64,000 bases of DNA from NCBI GenBank assembly GCA_052061695.1, contig JBPZEY010000008.1; one strand, 5' to 3'. Both the position numbers and the translations under genes were made by a program. Shown here in pieces: positions 33,095-42,191 of the stretch. Below the pieces are notes generated by a model. The model was not told where the DNA came from. It did no database searches and saw only the letters and a list, made by a program, of their open reading frames with translations. This stretch comes from Alkalicoccus luteus. Its GTDB lineage: Bacteria; Bacillota; Bacilli; Bacillales; Salisediminibacteriaceae. Numbering within the stretch: position 1 is the stretch's first letter; every line of letters begins with the position of its first letter.

Positions 33095-34150
33095 ATGATC
33101 ACGGAAGAACAAGTCAAAAGCGTGCTCGAGGGCATAAATGACCCTCACCTGCATACATCGCTTACAGAAATCGGCGCCATTAAAGAAATCAAAATAAAAG
33201 AAAAGCTTCTCAGTCTCAAGCTGGCGATTGCTCAGCCGGGAACTGCTGAGCAGATGCAGCTTCAAAATGAAGTCGTGACGGCATTAAAAGAAGCTGGTGC
33301 TGACTCTGTCGGCCTCCGTTTTGAGAAGCTGTCAGACGACGTCATTGCCCAGTACGCTTCGGAACAGGAAGAAGAGAGCGGATCCCTGTTGGATCGTACA
33401 GATAAAACGACGTTCATTTCCATTACAAGTGGTAAAGGGGGCGTCGGAAAATCGACGGTGTCCGTCAATCTTGCTGTTTCGCTTGCTCGTGAAGGGAAAA
33501 AGGTTGGAATCATTGATGCAGACATCTACGGCTTCAGTGTACCAGATATGATGGGAATCGAAGAACGCCCTCGTGTGGAAGGAGAACGGATTTATCCGGT
33601 GGAGCGCTTTGGCGTACAAGTCATTTCCATGGGCTTCTTCGTGGAGGACAACTCGCCAATCATCTGGCGCGGTCCAATGCTCGGGAAAATGCTCAATAAC
33701 TTCTTCAATGAAGTAGAGTGGGATGATCTCGACTACTTGATTCTCGATCTGCCACCGGGAACAGGAGATGTGGCGCTTGATATTCACTCCATGCTGCCGC
33801 AGACGAAGGAAATTATCGTCACTACACCGCACGCAACAGCAGCCTTCGTTGCAGCGCGTGCCGGCGCAATGGCGCTGAAAACGGAGCATGAAATTCTTGG
33901 TGTTATTGAAAACATGGCGTATTTTGAAAGTAAAACGACTGGTGAAAAAGAATATGTGTTCGGACAGGGCGGAGGCGACAAGCTTGCTGAAGAACTGAAA
34001 ACGAGCGTGCTGGCACAAGTGCCGCTCGGTCAGCCTGACATGGATCGCGGTGTGTTTGCACCATCGGTTTATGAAGAGGAGCACCAGATCGGGAAAATTT
34101 ACAGCGAGATTGCGTCAAAGGTAATTGAGCAGACAAAAAAAGATAGCTGA
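33095..34150 (+). CDS. salA: Mrp/NBP35-family P-loop ATPase SalA
   Basis: 351 residues, the same size as B. subtilis SalA (352). An N-terminal MIP18-like domain (LEGINDPHLHTSLTEIGAIK) precedes a ParA-type ATPase with ISITSGKGGVGKSTVSVNL, DADIYGFSVPDMMG and LDLPPGTGD. Relatives carry or insert iron-sulfur clusters, and in B. subtilis SalA also affects exoprotease production. The C-terminal CxxC cluster motif is absent. The ATG at 33095 follows AAAGGAAGG. In B. subtilis gerD and kbaA follow; here kbaA is next. Confidence 0.92.
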   Translation: MITEEQVKSVLEGINDPHLHTSLTEIGAIKEIKIKEKLLSLKLAIAQPGTAEQMQLQNEVVTALKEAGADSVGLRFEKLSDDVIAQYASEQEEESGSLLDRTDKTTFISITSGKGGVGKSTVSVNLAVSLAREGKKVGIIDADIYGFSVPDMMGIEERPRVEGERIYPVERFGVQVISMGFFVEDNSPIIWRGPMLGKMLNNFFNEVEWDDLDYLILDLPPGTGDVALDIHSMLPQTKEIIVTTPHATAAFVAARAGAMALKTEHEILGVIENMAYFESKTTGEKEYVFGQGGGDKLAEELKTSVLAQVPLGQPDMDRGVFAPSVYEEEHQIGKIYSEIASKVIEQTKKDS

Positions 34151-34156
34151 TCTGCC

Positions 34157-34188
34157 CCGGTGTGAGGATCCCCCTCACACCGGTTTTT
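34157..34188 (+). terminator. Terminator of salA
   Basis: CCGGTGTGAGG (34157-34167) pairs with CCTCACACCGG (34173-34183), then TTTTT. Confidence 0.93.
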
Positions 34189-34303
34189 CGTGGTCGGAAT
34201 GTTTTGACCGTCAGATTGTGACAAGCCGGTGAAAACGGTGGCGGCGCCTGTGCGGCTTCTGCTACAATGGAGCGTGGACACATATGCGTTAGGAGGAACA
34301 CGC

Positions 34304-34990
34304 GTGAATTCGAGAAAAGTCGTTTTTCTATTTAATTCCACGCTGTTAATCGGAACAGGCTTTGGCTTTTTAATGGGCTTTTTCCTCGATTTTCAGACAC
34401 ACATAAATGATCTGGCAAACTTTAATTTTGCCGGCCTGACGGTCGTAGCGATCACGGCTGCGATCTGGACAGTCATCGCTCAGATGGGCTTCTTCGCTTA
34501 CTTGACGATTCACCGCTTCGGGCTTGGGATGTTCAAATCTGCCTCGTTATGGAATAAGGTGCAGATTGTTCTCATTGCATTTGCCCTGTTCGACCTGATG
34601 TTTTTCAGGTGGCTCGTATTTGCGGATGGAGAGAGCATCGTCGGCTATGCGGTTATGCCGATTCTCCTGCTTATTTACAGCTGGATTGTAGCAGTCATCA
34701 AGTCCCGTGAAACGAACTACTCCGCGTTCGTACCGACTCTGTTTTTCATGGTTGTTGTGACGACAATTGAGTGGGTGCCGGCGCTGACTCAGAATGACAT
34801 GACGTTTATCATCAATGCAATTGTGCCTCTGCTCGTTGCGAATACATGGCAGATCCTCGTCCTGCACCGTCTGCACGAACAGCCAAACGGCAAGCAGCCC
34901 TCCACAAAGGCAGATCAGGAGCGGGACCGTAAAATTACGGCGGCAACAAAGCAGAAGAAAAAAGGCAAAAAGCAAAAGCGCGCGACATAA
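34304..34990 (+). CDS. kbaA: KinB-signalling pathway activation protein KbaA
   Basis: 228 residues with six predicted membrane helices and a basic lysine-rich tail. In B. subtilis KbaA promotes the KinB branch of the phosphorelay that starts sporulation, which supports a spore-forming host. It starts at GTG 34304 after AGGAGGAACAC. Hydrophobic profile, length and location just after salA support the name. The tail (residues ~200-228, many Lys) is longer than in the ~198-residue B. subtilis protein. Confidence 0.85.
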   Translation: MNSRKVVFLFNSTLLIGTGFGFLMGFFLDFQTHINDLANFNFAGLTVVAITAAIWTVIAQMGFFAYLTIHRFGLGMFKSASLWNKVQIVLIAFALFDLMFFRWLVFADGESIVGYAVMPILLLIYSWIVAVIKSRETNYSAFVPTLFFMVVVTTIEWVPALTQNDMTFIINAIVPLLVANTWQILVLHRLHEQPNGKQPSTKADQERDRKITAATKQKKKGKKQKRAT

Positions 34991-34997
34991 CATGCGG

Positions 34998-35037
34998 GGA
35001 GGATGAAAACTTGATTATACGCTGGTTTTCGTCCTCC
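34998..35037 (+). terminator. Long hairpin after kbaA
   Basis: GGAGGATGAAAAC (34998-35010) pairs with GTTTTCGTCCTCC (35025-35037) with one G-T wobble. There is no T run, but its position suggests a 3'-end structure for kbaA. Confidence 0.6.
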
Positions 35038-35105
35038 ATTCCTTCCTGGAGATCAGGCAGTCATCCGGGAGAGAGAAAAAAATATAAAAAAGTATCACGA
35101 ACCCC

Positions 35106-35135
35106 TTGCCAAGCGGACTCACTTTATAGTAATAT
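35106..35135 (+). promoter_or_regulatory. Promoter of the 5S-tRNA unit
   Basis: TTGCCA (35106-35111), 18-base spacer, TAATAT (35130-35135), about 25 bases before the 5S gene, with an A-rich upstream element (35080-35095) as at stable-RNA promoters. Confidence 0.6.
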
Positions 35136-35167
35136 ACTAAATGTCCTGAGGGACACAAACACCATAA

Positions 35168-35283
<116 letters not shown>

Positions 35284-35370
35284 TCCTTTTTTTCTTTTAT
35301 ACCTTCACGATGATGGACGCCGGTTTCTCCCTGGAGGAGGAGCGAGTGTCAACACGTTTCTATTTTTTAT

Positions 35371-35445
35371 TCCACAGTAGCTCAGTGGTAGAGCTATCGG
35401 CTGTTAACCGATCGGTCGTAGGTTCGAATCCTACCTGTGGAGCCA
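35371..35445 (+). tRNA. tRNA-Asn (GTT)
   Basis: Cloverleaf with acceptor TCCACAG/CTGTGGA, anticodon loop CTGTTAA (GTT), T-loop GGTTCGAATCC and encoded CCA. Confidence 0.95.
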
Positions 35446-35446
35446 T

Positions 35447-35522
35447 GCTTCCTTAGCTCAGTTGGTAGAGCGCATCCATGGTAAGGATGAGGTCAGCGGT
35501 TCAAGCCCGCTAGGAAGCTCCA
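35447..35522 (+). tRNA. tRNA-Thr (GGT)
   Basis: Acceptor GCTTCCT/AGGAAGC, anticodon stem CATCC/GGATG around GGT, and encoded CCA. Confidence 0.93.
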
Positions 35523-35526
35523 TCAT

Positions 35527-35601
35527 GGCCCGTTGGTCAAGTGGTTAAGACACCGCCCTTTCACGGCGGTAACACGGGTTCGAATCCCGTACGGGTCACC
35601 A
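35527..35601 (+). tRNA. tRNA-Glu (TTC)
   Basis: Acceptor GGCCCGT with ACGGGTC, anticodon arm CCGCC-CTTTCAC-GGCGG (TTC), encoded CCA. Confidence 0.94.
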
Positions 35602-35623
35602 TTTTTCTTTTTTTATGGTGTGA

Positions 35624-35699
<76 letters not shown>

Positions 35700-35705
35700 T
35701 AACGC

Positions 35706-35780
35706 AGGGCTATAGCCAAGCGGTAAGGCATCGGATTTTGATTCCGTGATTCGCAGGTTCGAATCCTGCTAGCCCTGCCA
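35706..35780 (+). tRNA. tRNA-Gln (TTG)
   Basis: Acceptor AGGGCTA/TAGCCCT, anticodon TTG in the loop of CGGATTTTGATTCCG, encoded CCA. Confidence 0.94.
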
Positions 35781-35912
35781 TTTTCTTTTCATGGGTGATC
35801 GCAAAAGAAAATGGGTAAAGACAGCCTTAAGAACGTAAAAGTGAGTGTACATCTGGTACGCGACAAGAGCGAAGCAGACGAAGAGACATGCAGCTTATCT
35901 GTAATCAAACGA
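35781..35912 (+). other. 132-base spacer inside the tRNA cluster
   Basis: Much longer than the other tRNA spacers (1-22 bases). It starts with inverted TTTTCTTTT/AAAAGAAAA arms (about 35782-35811). A 67-codon frame from 35811 runs into the tRNA-Lys gene and has no ribosome binding site. No tRNA fold could be drawn for it. Confidence 0.5.
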
Positions 35913-35988
35913 GAGCCATTAGCTCAGTTGGTAGAGCATCTGACTTTTAATCAGAGGGTCGAAGGTTCGAGTCCTTCATGGCTCACCA
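35913..35988 (+). tRNA. tRNA-Lys (TTT)
   Basis: Acceptor GAGCCAT/ATGGCTC, anticodon arm CTGA-CTTTTAA-TCAG (TTT), encoded CCA. Confidence 0.95.
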
Positions 35989-36004
35989 TTTACATATCAC
36001 ATAC

Positions 36005-36080
36005 GGGGCCTTAGCTCAGCTGGGAGAGCGCCTGCCTTGCACGCAGGAGGTCAGCGGTTCGATCCCGCTAGGCTCCACCA
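36005..36080 (+). tRNA. tRNA-Ala (TGC)
   Basis: Acceptor GGGGCCT/AGGCTCC, anticodon arm CCTGC-CTTGCAC-GCAGG (TGC), encoded CCA. Confidence 0.95.
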
Positions 36081-36095
36081 TACATATTGTTTGAA

Positions 36096-36134
36096 GCACT
36101 TCGGACGCATCTATCGTCTGAGGTGTTTTTTTGT
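36096..36134 (+). terminator. Terminator of the 5S-tRNA unit
   Basis: CACTTCGGACG pairs with CGTCTGAGGTG across a short loop, followed by seven T residues. Confidence 0.9.
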
Positions 36135-36333
36135 GAGTCTTAAGCGGAACGAACAAAAAAGCTGGTCAACGAAAATAAAAATGAAACTTTCGATGCGGGT
36201 ATTCCGTAAATGGACAGGACGGGCAACTCCAGCTCTGGATAACTGCTTTGTTTTTCCATAATATTAGTGATTTTGAATCCCGGTCCCTCGGTGTTTTCTT
36301 CCATTTCTCATGGTAAAATGAGAAAGGTATTTT

Positions 36334-36359
36334 TGAAACCTTATCAGGTTGCAGTCGTA
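36334..36359 (+). promoter_or_regulatory. SigW-type ECF promoter of sigW
   Basis: TGAAAC (36334-36339), exactly 16 bases, CGTA (36356-36359): the consensus for autoregulated SigW promoters. It lies 35 bases before the sigW start codon. Confidence 0.92.
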
Positions 36360-36394
36360 AATGAAGTAACCGCAGCGAAGCGGAGGGTGCAGGG

Positions 36395-36958
36395 ATGGAC
36401 ATAGTAGTAAAAAAAATCGTTCGTGAGGTTAAGCGCGGCAATCAGGATGCGTTCGCTGAGCTCGTGGATTTATATAAGGATAAAGTGTTTCATATTGCGT
36501 ACCGCATGCTTGGAAATGCACATGAAGCACAGGATGTTTCACAGGAAGCTTTCCTGCGTGCCTACACGAACATCGAGTCCTATGATGAAAACCGAAAGTT
36601 CTCCACGTGGATTTTCCGGATTGCGACAAACTTGTCCATTGACCGGATCCGCAGAAAAAAACCGGATTTTCATCTGGAGGATCAAGTAGGCGGCACCGAC
36701 AACCTGGATTACCACTCCCAGTTTGCAGCAGACATTGATCTGCCTGAAGATCAGGTTGTGAAGCTGGAGATGCAGCAGTGGATTCAGGATGAAATTATGG
36801 CACTTCCACCGAAATACCGCTCTGCTATTATACTGAAATACCTGGAAGATCTGTCGCTGAAAGAAATCAGCGAGGTTATGAATCTCCCGGTAGCGACGGT
36901 GAAAACCCGTATCCATCGTGGACGGAAAGCACTTCGCAAGCGGCTGGGTCAAGCCTAG
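36395..36958 (+). CDS. sigW: ECF RNA polymerase sigma factor SigW
   Basis: 187 residues, as in B. subtilis. Region 2 (AFAELVDLYKDKVFHIAYRM, then DVSQEAFLRAYTNIESYDEN and STWIFRIATNLSIDRIRRKK) recognises the -10. Region 4 (LKYLEDLSLKEISEVMNLPV, ATVKTRIHRGRKAL) recognises the -35. It directs envelope-stress and antimicrobial-resistance genes. A SigW promoter stands in front and the anti-sigma gene follows at once, so the unit is autoregulated. Confidence 0.96.
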   Translation: MDIVVKKIVREVKRGNQDAFAELVDLYKDKVFHIAYRMLGNAHEAQDVSQEAFLRAYTNIESYDENRKFSTWIFRIATNLSIDRIRRKKPDFHLEDQVGGTDNLDYHSQFAADIDLPEDQVVKLEMQQWIQDEIMALPPKYRSAIILKYLEDLSLKEISEVMNLPVATVKTRIHRGRKALRKRLGQA

Positions 36959-36980
36959 CTGCAGAAAGGAGACAGGCGCC

Positions 36981-37616
36981 ATGGCGTGCACACGGGATAA
37001 GCAGCAAGTGATTAATCAGTATTTAGATGAGGAAATGACGCTGCTTGAATCAAAACAATTTGAAGAGCATCTTCACTCGTGTCCGGACTGTGAAAAGCAT
37101 GTTCGGGAACTGAAAAAAACAACCGCCATCATTCAAAGTGCGTCCCATTTTGAAGCGCCGAAGGACTTTACTGCGGGGGTCATGGACAGGCTTCCGAAAC
37201 AGTCAAAGACAAAGCGCTGGCAGCAGTGGATCCGCAGGCACCCGATCGTGCTTACGGCAGCTGTCTTTTTCCTCGTCTTCGTAACAAGCCTTTCTGCAGG
37301 CTTTGGAGCAGAAGAGGAAATCGTCGTCAGAGGCGACGGGCATTTTATTATAAACGAGTCAGAGAGGACCGTTATTATTCCGGAGGGCAGCGCCATTCAA
37401 GGCGATTTGTTTATCCGCAATGGAGATGTCGAAGTGAATGGTGAAGTATCCGGCGACATCACCGTCGTCAACGGCCGTCATCTGCAGGCCTCCTCCGCCC
37501 AGATCAGCGGTGATATTGAAGAGATCAACCAGACTTTCGAATGGCTTTGGTTCGAAATGAAGACGCTCTGGAATGATGCGGTTCCCTTTCTAACACCAGC
37601 ATCGGAAGAGGAATAA
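36981..37616 (+). CDS. rsiW: Anti-sigma-W factor RsiW
   Basis: 211 residues. The zinc-binding ZAS motif (EEHLHSCPDCEKHV) lies near residue 35 and would clamp SigW. One membrane helix (~residues 85-107, PIVLTAAVFFLVFVTSL) and an extracytoplasmic domain (~110-211) with beta-solenoid-like repeats (IQGDLFIRNGDVEVNGEVSG) follow. The ATG at 36981 is eight bases from AAAGGAGA. Proteolysis in response to envelope damage would release SigW. Confidence 0.92.
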   Translation: MACTRDKQQVINQYLDEEMTLLESKQFEEHLHSCPDCEKHVRELKKTTAIIQSASHFEAPKDFTAGVMDRLPKQSKTKRWQQWIRRHPIVLTAAVFFLVFVTSLSAGFGAEEEIVVRGDGHFIINESERTVIIPEGSAIQGDLFIRNGDVEVNGEVSGDITVVNGRHLQASSAQISGDIEEINQTFEWLWFEMKTLWNDAVPFLTPASEEE

Positions 37617-37621
37617 AACAG

Positions 37622-37655
37622 GCTGCCTCCTTACATACAGGGGGCAGCTTTTTTT
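37622..37655 (+). terminator. Terminator of sigW-rsiW
   Basis: GCTGCCTCC (37622-37630) pairs with GGGGGCAGC (37640-37648), then seven T residues. Confidence 0.9.
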
Positions 37656-37961
37656 AGTATAGAGGTCGGGACTGGAGAAGCGAAACGAATAGGCGTTATG
37701 AACCGGCAGCGGTTAAACGAGTTCTCAGCTGAAGTGACCGTTTTTTTTCTGCGGGTGCAGAGCTTTTTAAGAAATAGGTGCATAGAGAAAATACTGTAAA
37801 AGCAAAAGCTTGTCACTTCATTCTACATAAAGAGTGATGAGAATAACCCGCGTGATTCCGGCGAATTTCCCATGGTATTTTACGATAAGAGCCCGGATAA
37901 CTATGATATAATGAGAATCGTTGGAATGTCTTGCCTGAGTAAAGGCGCTGGGGGAAACATT
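37656..37961 (+). other. Non-coding leader upstream of cdaA
   Basis: About 300 bases with no supported gene. A TATAAT at 37907-37912 is the likely -10 for cdaA; no clear -35 was seen. The cdaA frame is open from 37872, but the downstream ATG fits the family length. Confidence 0.5.
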
Positions 37962-38780
37962 ATGCTGGAAGATCTCACCCTGCTGCGGGCACTCGCCATC
38001 ATTGTCGATGTCTCGCTGGTAGCTTTTGTTATTTATAAATTAATTATGGTTATACGCGGTACCCGGGCTGTCCAGCTCGTGAAAGGGATTACCGTTATTT
38101 TAGCTGTCTGGTTTTTAAGCGGCTATCTTGGATTGAATACGCTGCAGTGGATTATGCAGCAGGCAGTTACATACGGTCTCCTCGCGATCATTATCATTTT
38201 TCAGCCGGAGCTTCGCCGTGCCCTGGAACAGCTTGGCCGCGGCCGCTTTTTCCAGTCAACATCGTCGGCGGATGATCAGGAGGTGCGCCATTCGATTGAG
38301 CATATCATTACTGCTGCGAAGTACATGGGCAAGCGCCGCATCGGGGCCCTCATGTCGATTGAACGTGACACGGGAATGACTGATTACATTGAAACCGGTA
38401 CTCCGATGCATGCAGAGCTCACATCAGAGCTTTTGATTAACATTTTTATCCCGAACGCCCCGCTTCACGATGGGGCCGTAATTATAAAAGGAAACGAAAT
38501 TATGGCGGCCGGATGCTACCTGCCGCTCTCTGAAAATCCGTTTATCTCCAAAGAGCTTGGGACGAGACATCGTGCCGCTTTAGGGGTCAGTGAAGTAACC
38601 GATTCTATTACGATTGCTGTGTCAGAAGAGACTGGAGGTATATCAATTACGAAAAACGGCGAGATGCACCGAAACCTGGAGGAAGACGGGATTCGCAGCA
38701 TGCTGGAGCGCGAGCTGCTGAGCCGCCAGGAAACGAATGGTTCATCCCGCTGGCAGTGGGGAGGCCGTAAAAATGGATAG
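37962..38780 (+). CDS. cdaA: Diadenylate cyclase CdaA
   Basis: 272 residues (B. subtilis CdaA 273). Three N-terminal membrane helices are followed by a DAC domain with the signature motifs NAPLHDGAVIIKG and GTRHRAALGVSE. It makes c-di-AMP from two ATP, a second messenger for potassium and osmotic balance and cell-wall integrity. The ribosome binding site is weak (CTGGGGGAAA). It overlaps cdaR by eight bases in the conserved cdaA-cdaR-glmM cluster, in which CdaR and GlmM modulate the cyclase. Confidence 0.95.
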   Translation: MLEDLTLLRALAIIVDVSLVAFVIYKLIMVIRGTRAVQLVKGITVILAVWFLSGYLGLNTLQWIMQQAVTYGLLAIIIIFQPELRRALEQLGRGRFFQSTSSADDQEVRHSIEHIITAAKYMGKRRIGALMSIERDTGMTDYIETGTPMHAELTSELLINIFIPNAPLHDGAVIIKGNEIMAAGCYLPLSENPFISKELGTRHRAALGVSEVTDSITIAVSEETGGISITKNGEMHRNLEEDGIRSMLERELLSRQETNGSSRWQWGGRKNG

Positions 38781-40221
38781 GCTGTTCAGCAAAGGATGGT
38801 TCATTAAACTGGCATCCATTGTGATTGCGATCATGCTTTTCCTGATGGTAAACATGGACACACAGCCTCAGCAGGCCGGCGCAGGACTGCCGATACCGGG
38901 AGTGACCGATGGCGAGCGGGTACTGGAGGAAGTGCCGTTAAACGTGTATTACGATGATGAACAATATGTATTGACTGATGCGCCGGAAACGGTTCAGGTT
39001 GTGCTGCGCGGACCAAACAGCGCGCTGACGCTCGGCCAGGCAACTCAGGGACAGCAGGAAATCTATATCGACCTGGAAAATGAAGAAGCGGGAACGCACT
39101 TTGAACGAATTCAGCACCGGGGTTTTCCGCCTGATTTAAGAGTTTCGATTGTTCCGCTTACCGTACAGGTCTCTCTTCAAGAGAGGCAGACAGCCTCCTA
39201 TCCGGTCGATATCCAGATTCTGAACGAAGAGGAGCTTGCAGAAGGCTATACGATCGGTGAACCGGAGGCATCGCCAGGTACGATTGATGTCACGGCTGCA
39301 TCCGGCATGCTGGAGCAGGTTGCACAGGTTCGGGCCGCAGTTGACGTGAGCGGCCGGTCAGAGAGTTTTACTGATACCGCTTCTGTGGTATTATATGATG
39401 AGTCTGGAAACGAATTGGGCATCAATACCGATCCGCCTGCCGTAGACGTTACCGTACCAATCACAAGCCCGAATAAATCCGTTCCGCTTCGGCTGAGCCG
39501 CAATGGCGAGCTTGCTGATGGACTGGCGATTGATTCGGTCAGCCTGGATCCGGAGGAAGTAACGATTTACGGTCCAGTCGATGTGTTAAACGATATTTCC
39601 GTGATTGATCTTGATGAGCTTGACTTAGAGGAGCTCGAAGGAGATACGACGCTGACCGTTCCTGTACCGGTACCGGACGGGGTTGAACGCGTCGAACCGG
39701 GAGAAGTGACGGTTGAGATTGATACGACTGCAGAGCAAGAGCGGGAATTTTCTTCATTCTCTATTGATGTGGAGTCCCTGCCGGATGACTGGACGTTTCA
39801 TTTCCCGGGAAATGAAGACGGCACGTTTACGCTTCGTGCACTAGGCAGCACGGAGCAGCTTGACCGGATCAGCCGGGATGATCTGGAAGCGTCAGTTGAT
39901 GTGGACGGGCTTGAAGAGGGAACGCATATGGTACCTTTAGCAATTGGAGGCCCGCAGAACGTCCGCTTTCCACAAAACGGATCTGACGTGGAAATCACCA
40001 TCGAGGACGAATCGAGCAGTGAAGCGGCGAACGATGCTTCGGAGGAGACGACTACGTCTGAGGAAGCTGACGAACCGCAGGAGAACGCGAACAATGAAGC
40101 CGCTGACGAAAATGTCGAAGTCAACGCTCAGGAAAGCGAAGAAGAGGAAACAACGACCGATGAAAACGAGCCGGATGAACCGGCAGACGATAATTCGACT
40201 ATAAATGAAGATGAAGAATAG
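38773..40221 (+). CDS. cdaR: CdaA regulator CdaR (YbbR-domain protein)
   Basis: 482 residues: one N-terminal membrane helix (FIKLASIVIAIMLFLMVNMD), then four extracytoplasmic YbbR repeats of ~80 residues (for example VPLNVYYDDEQYVLTDAPET and VPLRLSRNGELADGLAIDSV). The last ~75 residues are a low-complexity acidic tail (Glu, Asp, Asn, Thr, Ala), beyond the usual fold. It binds and regulates CdaA at the membrane surface. The ATG at 38773 lies inside the end of cdaA. Confidence 0.92.
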   Translation: MDRLFSKGWFIKLASIVIAIMLFLMVNMDTQPQQAGAGLPIPGVTDGERVLEEVPLNVYYDDEQYVLTDAPETVQVVLRGPNSALTLGQATQGQQEIYIDLENEEAGTHFERIQHRGFPPDLRVSIVPLTVQVSLQERQTASYPVDIQILNEEELAEGYTIGEPEASPGTIDVTAASGMLEQVAQVRAAVDVSGRSESFTDTASVVLYDESGNELGINTDPPAVDVTVPITSPNKSVPLRLSRNGELADGLAIDSVSLDPEEVTIYGPVDVLNDISVIDLDELDLEELEGDTTLTVPVPVPDGVERVEPGEVTVEIDTTAEQEREFSSFSIDVESLPDDWTFHFPGNEDGTFTLRALGSTEQLDRISRDDLEASVDVDGLEEGTHMVPLAIGGPQNVRFPQNGSDVEITIEDESSSEAANDASEETTTSEEADEPQENANNEAADENVEVNAQESEEEETTTDENEPDEPADDNSTINEDEE

Positions 40222-40233
40222 GAGAGATATTGG

Positions 40234-41598
40234 ATGGGGAAATTCTTTGGTACTGACGGAGTCCGCGGTACAGCCAACACAGAGCTGACGCCCGAACTCG
40301 CGTTTAAACTGGGACGCTTCGGCGGCTACGTCCTGACGAAAGAGACGAGCAAGCCGAAGATTTTAATTGGACGGGACACCCGTATTTCCGGACACATGCT
40401 GGAAAGTGCTCTTGTAGCCGGGCTTTTGTCCATTGGAGCCGAGGTCATGCGTCTTGGCGTCATTACGACACCTGGCGTTGCGTATTTGACAAAAGCGCTC
40501 AGCGCTGACGCTGGCGTCATGATTTCAGCCTCACACAATCCGGTTCCGGATAACGGCATTAAGTTCTTTGGGTCGGATGGCTTTAAGCTGCTGGATGAGC
40601 AGGAAGAAGAAATTGAAAAGCTGCTTCATCTGGAAGATGATATGGAGGACGATCTTCCTCGGCCAGTCGGCGGCGATATTGGCGTTGTCAGCGATTATTT
40701 TGAGGGCGGACAAAAATATCTCCGTTACTTGAAACAGACGGTGGAAAATGACTTCTCCGGTCTTCATGTTGCACTTGACTGTGCCAACGGGGCAGCTTCT
40801 CCGCTTGCGAACCATTTATTTGCAGATCTTGAAGCAGAAGAGATCTCCTGTATTGGTTCGTCGCCAAACGGGGTAAACATCAACGAACAGGTTGGTTCCA
40901 CACATCCGGAAGAGCTTGTTGAGCTTGTGAAGGAAAAAGGGGCTGACATTGGTCTGGCCTTCGACGGCGATGCAGATCGACTGATTGCCGTTGATGAAAA
41001 GGGACAGATTGTAGATGGAGACCAGATTATGTACATCTGCGCCAAGTATTTAAATGCCCGCGGCGACCTGAAGCAAAATACGCTTGTGACGACCGTAATG
41101 AGCAACCTTGGTCTGTACAAAGCGCTGGAGCAGGAAGGGATCGCCACGAAGCAGACTGCTGTCGGCGACCGCTACGTCATGGAAGCCATGCGCAACGGTG
41201 ACTACAGCCTTGGCGGGGAACAATCCGGACACTTGATCTTCCTGGATCATTCCACAACCGGGGACGGGCTGCTTTCAGCTCTCCAGCTTGTGCAAATCGT
41301 TAAAACCTGCGGCAAACCATTGTCTGAGCTTGCAGCAGAAGTACCAAAATATCCGCAAAAGCTTGTGAATGTCCGGGTGCAGGATAAGCATGCCCTTGCA
41401 GGCAATTCCGTTATCAATGCGGAGATCGAAGCGGTTGAAGCAGAGATGAATGGGGAAGGACGCATTCTGGTACGCCCATCCGGAACGGAGCCGCTCGTGC
41501 GTGTCATGGCGGAAGCTCCAACAGCGGAAACATGCGATAAATACGTCGCGAAAGTAGTTGACATCGTGAAGCAGGAGCTTGGCAGCCTGCAAAAATAA
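40234..41598 (+). CDS. glmM: Phosphoglucosamine mutase GlmM
   Basis: A 454-residue alpha-phosphohexomutase that converts GlcN-6-P to GlcN-1-P for peptidoglycan precursors. The phosphoserine is Ser100 in MISASHNPVPDNGIKFFG, the metal loop is AFDGDADRLIAVD, and the phosphate site is RPSGTEPLVRVM. It completes the cdaA-cdaR-glmM operon; GlmM can bind and inhibit CdaA in related bacteria. GGAGA precedes the ATG. Confidence 0.96.
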   Translation: MGKFFGTDGVRGTANTELTPELAFKLGRFGGYVLTKETSKPKILIGRDTRISGHMLESALVAGLLSIGAEVMRLGVITTPGVAYLTKALSADAGVMISASHNPVPDNGIKFFGSDGFKLLDEQEEEIEKLLHLEDDMEDDLPRPVGGDIGVVSDYFEGGQKYLRYLKQTVENDFSGLHVALDCANGAASPLANHLFADLEAEEISCIGSSPNGVNINEQVGSTHPEELVELVKEKGADIGLAFDGDADRLIAVDEKGQIVDGDQIMYICAKYLNARGDLKQNTLVTTVMSNLGLYKALEQEGIATKQTAVGDRYVMEAMRNGDYSLGGEQSGHLIFLDHSTTGDGLLSALQLVQIVKTCGKPLSELAAEVPKYPQKLVNVRVQDKHALAGNSVINAEIEAVEAEMNGEGRILVRPSGTEPLVRVMAEAPTAETCDKYVAKVVDIVKQELGSLQK

Positions 41599-41599
41599 T

Positions 41600-41631
41600 A
41601 CAAAGGCCGTCCCAAATGGGGCGGTCTTTGT
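41600..41631 (+). terminator. Terminator of glmM, first copy
   Basis: ACAAAGGCCGTCCC pairs with GGGGCGGTCTTTGT around AAAT. The T run after it is missing here but present at the second copy (42365-42400). Confidence 0.8.
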
Positions 41632-41765
41632 CAGAATATAGACAAAGTCAATTAGGCTACATGTTTATTCATTTTGTGGTATTTCCCTTTTGCTTACCTA
41701 GCCTGCCGTGGGCTTGCCTTCAGCTATTTCTCAGGTTGACCCCTGTATGAAGGGAAGGATGGCTC

Positions 41766-41957
41766 GGCTTCACTCGGACACAGGCTTCTCACGAGAAGCC
41801 TTCAAGAGCCGGTCCGGCTCCGCTCGCGCTTTTCATGCCGTTCAAGTTCGAACGGCGATGAGGCTTCACTCGGACACAGGCTTTTTACAAGAAGCCTTCA
41901 AAAGCCAGTCCGGCTCCGCTCGTGCGTTGATGCCGTTCGCAGATCTGAACGGCACGG
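41766..41957 (+). repeat. Two tandem 96 bp structured repeats
   Basis: Unit 1 is 41766-41861 and unit 2 is 41862-41957, both starting GGCTTCACTCGGACACAGGC. Each contains a GGCTTYTY/RAGAAGCC hairpin, a central GTCCGGCTCCGCTCG block, and a GCCGTTC/GAACGGC hairpin. Between units the innermost pair of the first stem changes from C-G to T-A on both sides, a compensatory change, and the loop of the last hairpin changes freely. Confidence 0.82.
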
Positions 41958-42191
41958 TATCTTCAGACTGCGCTGATTCGATAGGCGTCCCCGCCGGACA
42001 CATCGGGAAATCGGCTCTGATTCTTAAAGAATAACGTTGCGACAGGCTGACGAAACTACTTTTTTTACGTTTATCATGAAATTCAATGACGTACTGGCGT
42101 CCTTATATAACACGTAAACGGCTCAAAGTAAAGGTTCTATCTGTATCGAAAATCGTGTCAGCAAAAGCCGCACATATGAACCGTATTGCAA

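Noticed and set aside
35811..36014. A 67-codon frame in the tRNA cluster
   Set aside because: It runs into the tRNA-Lys gene and has no ribosome binding site.
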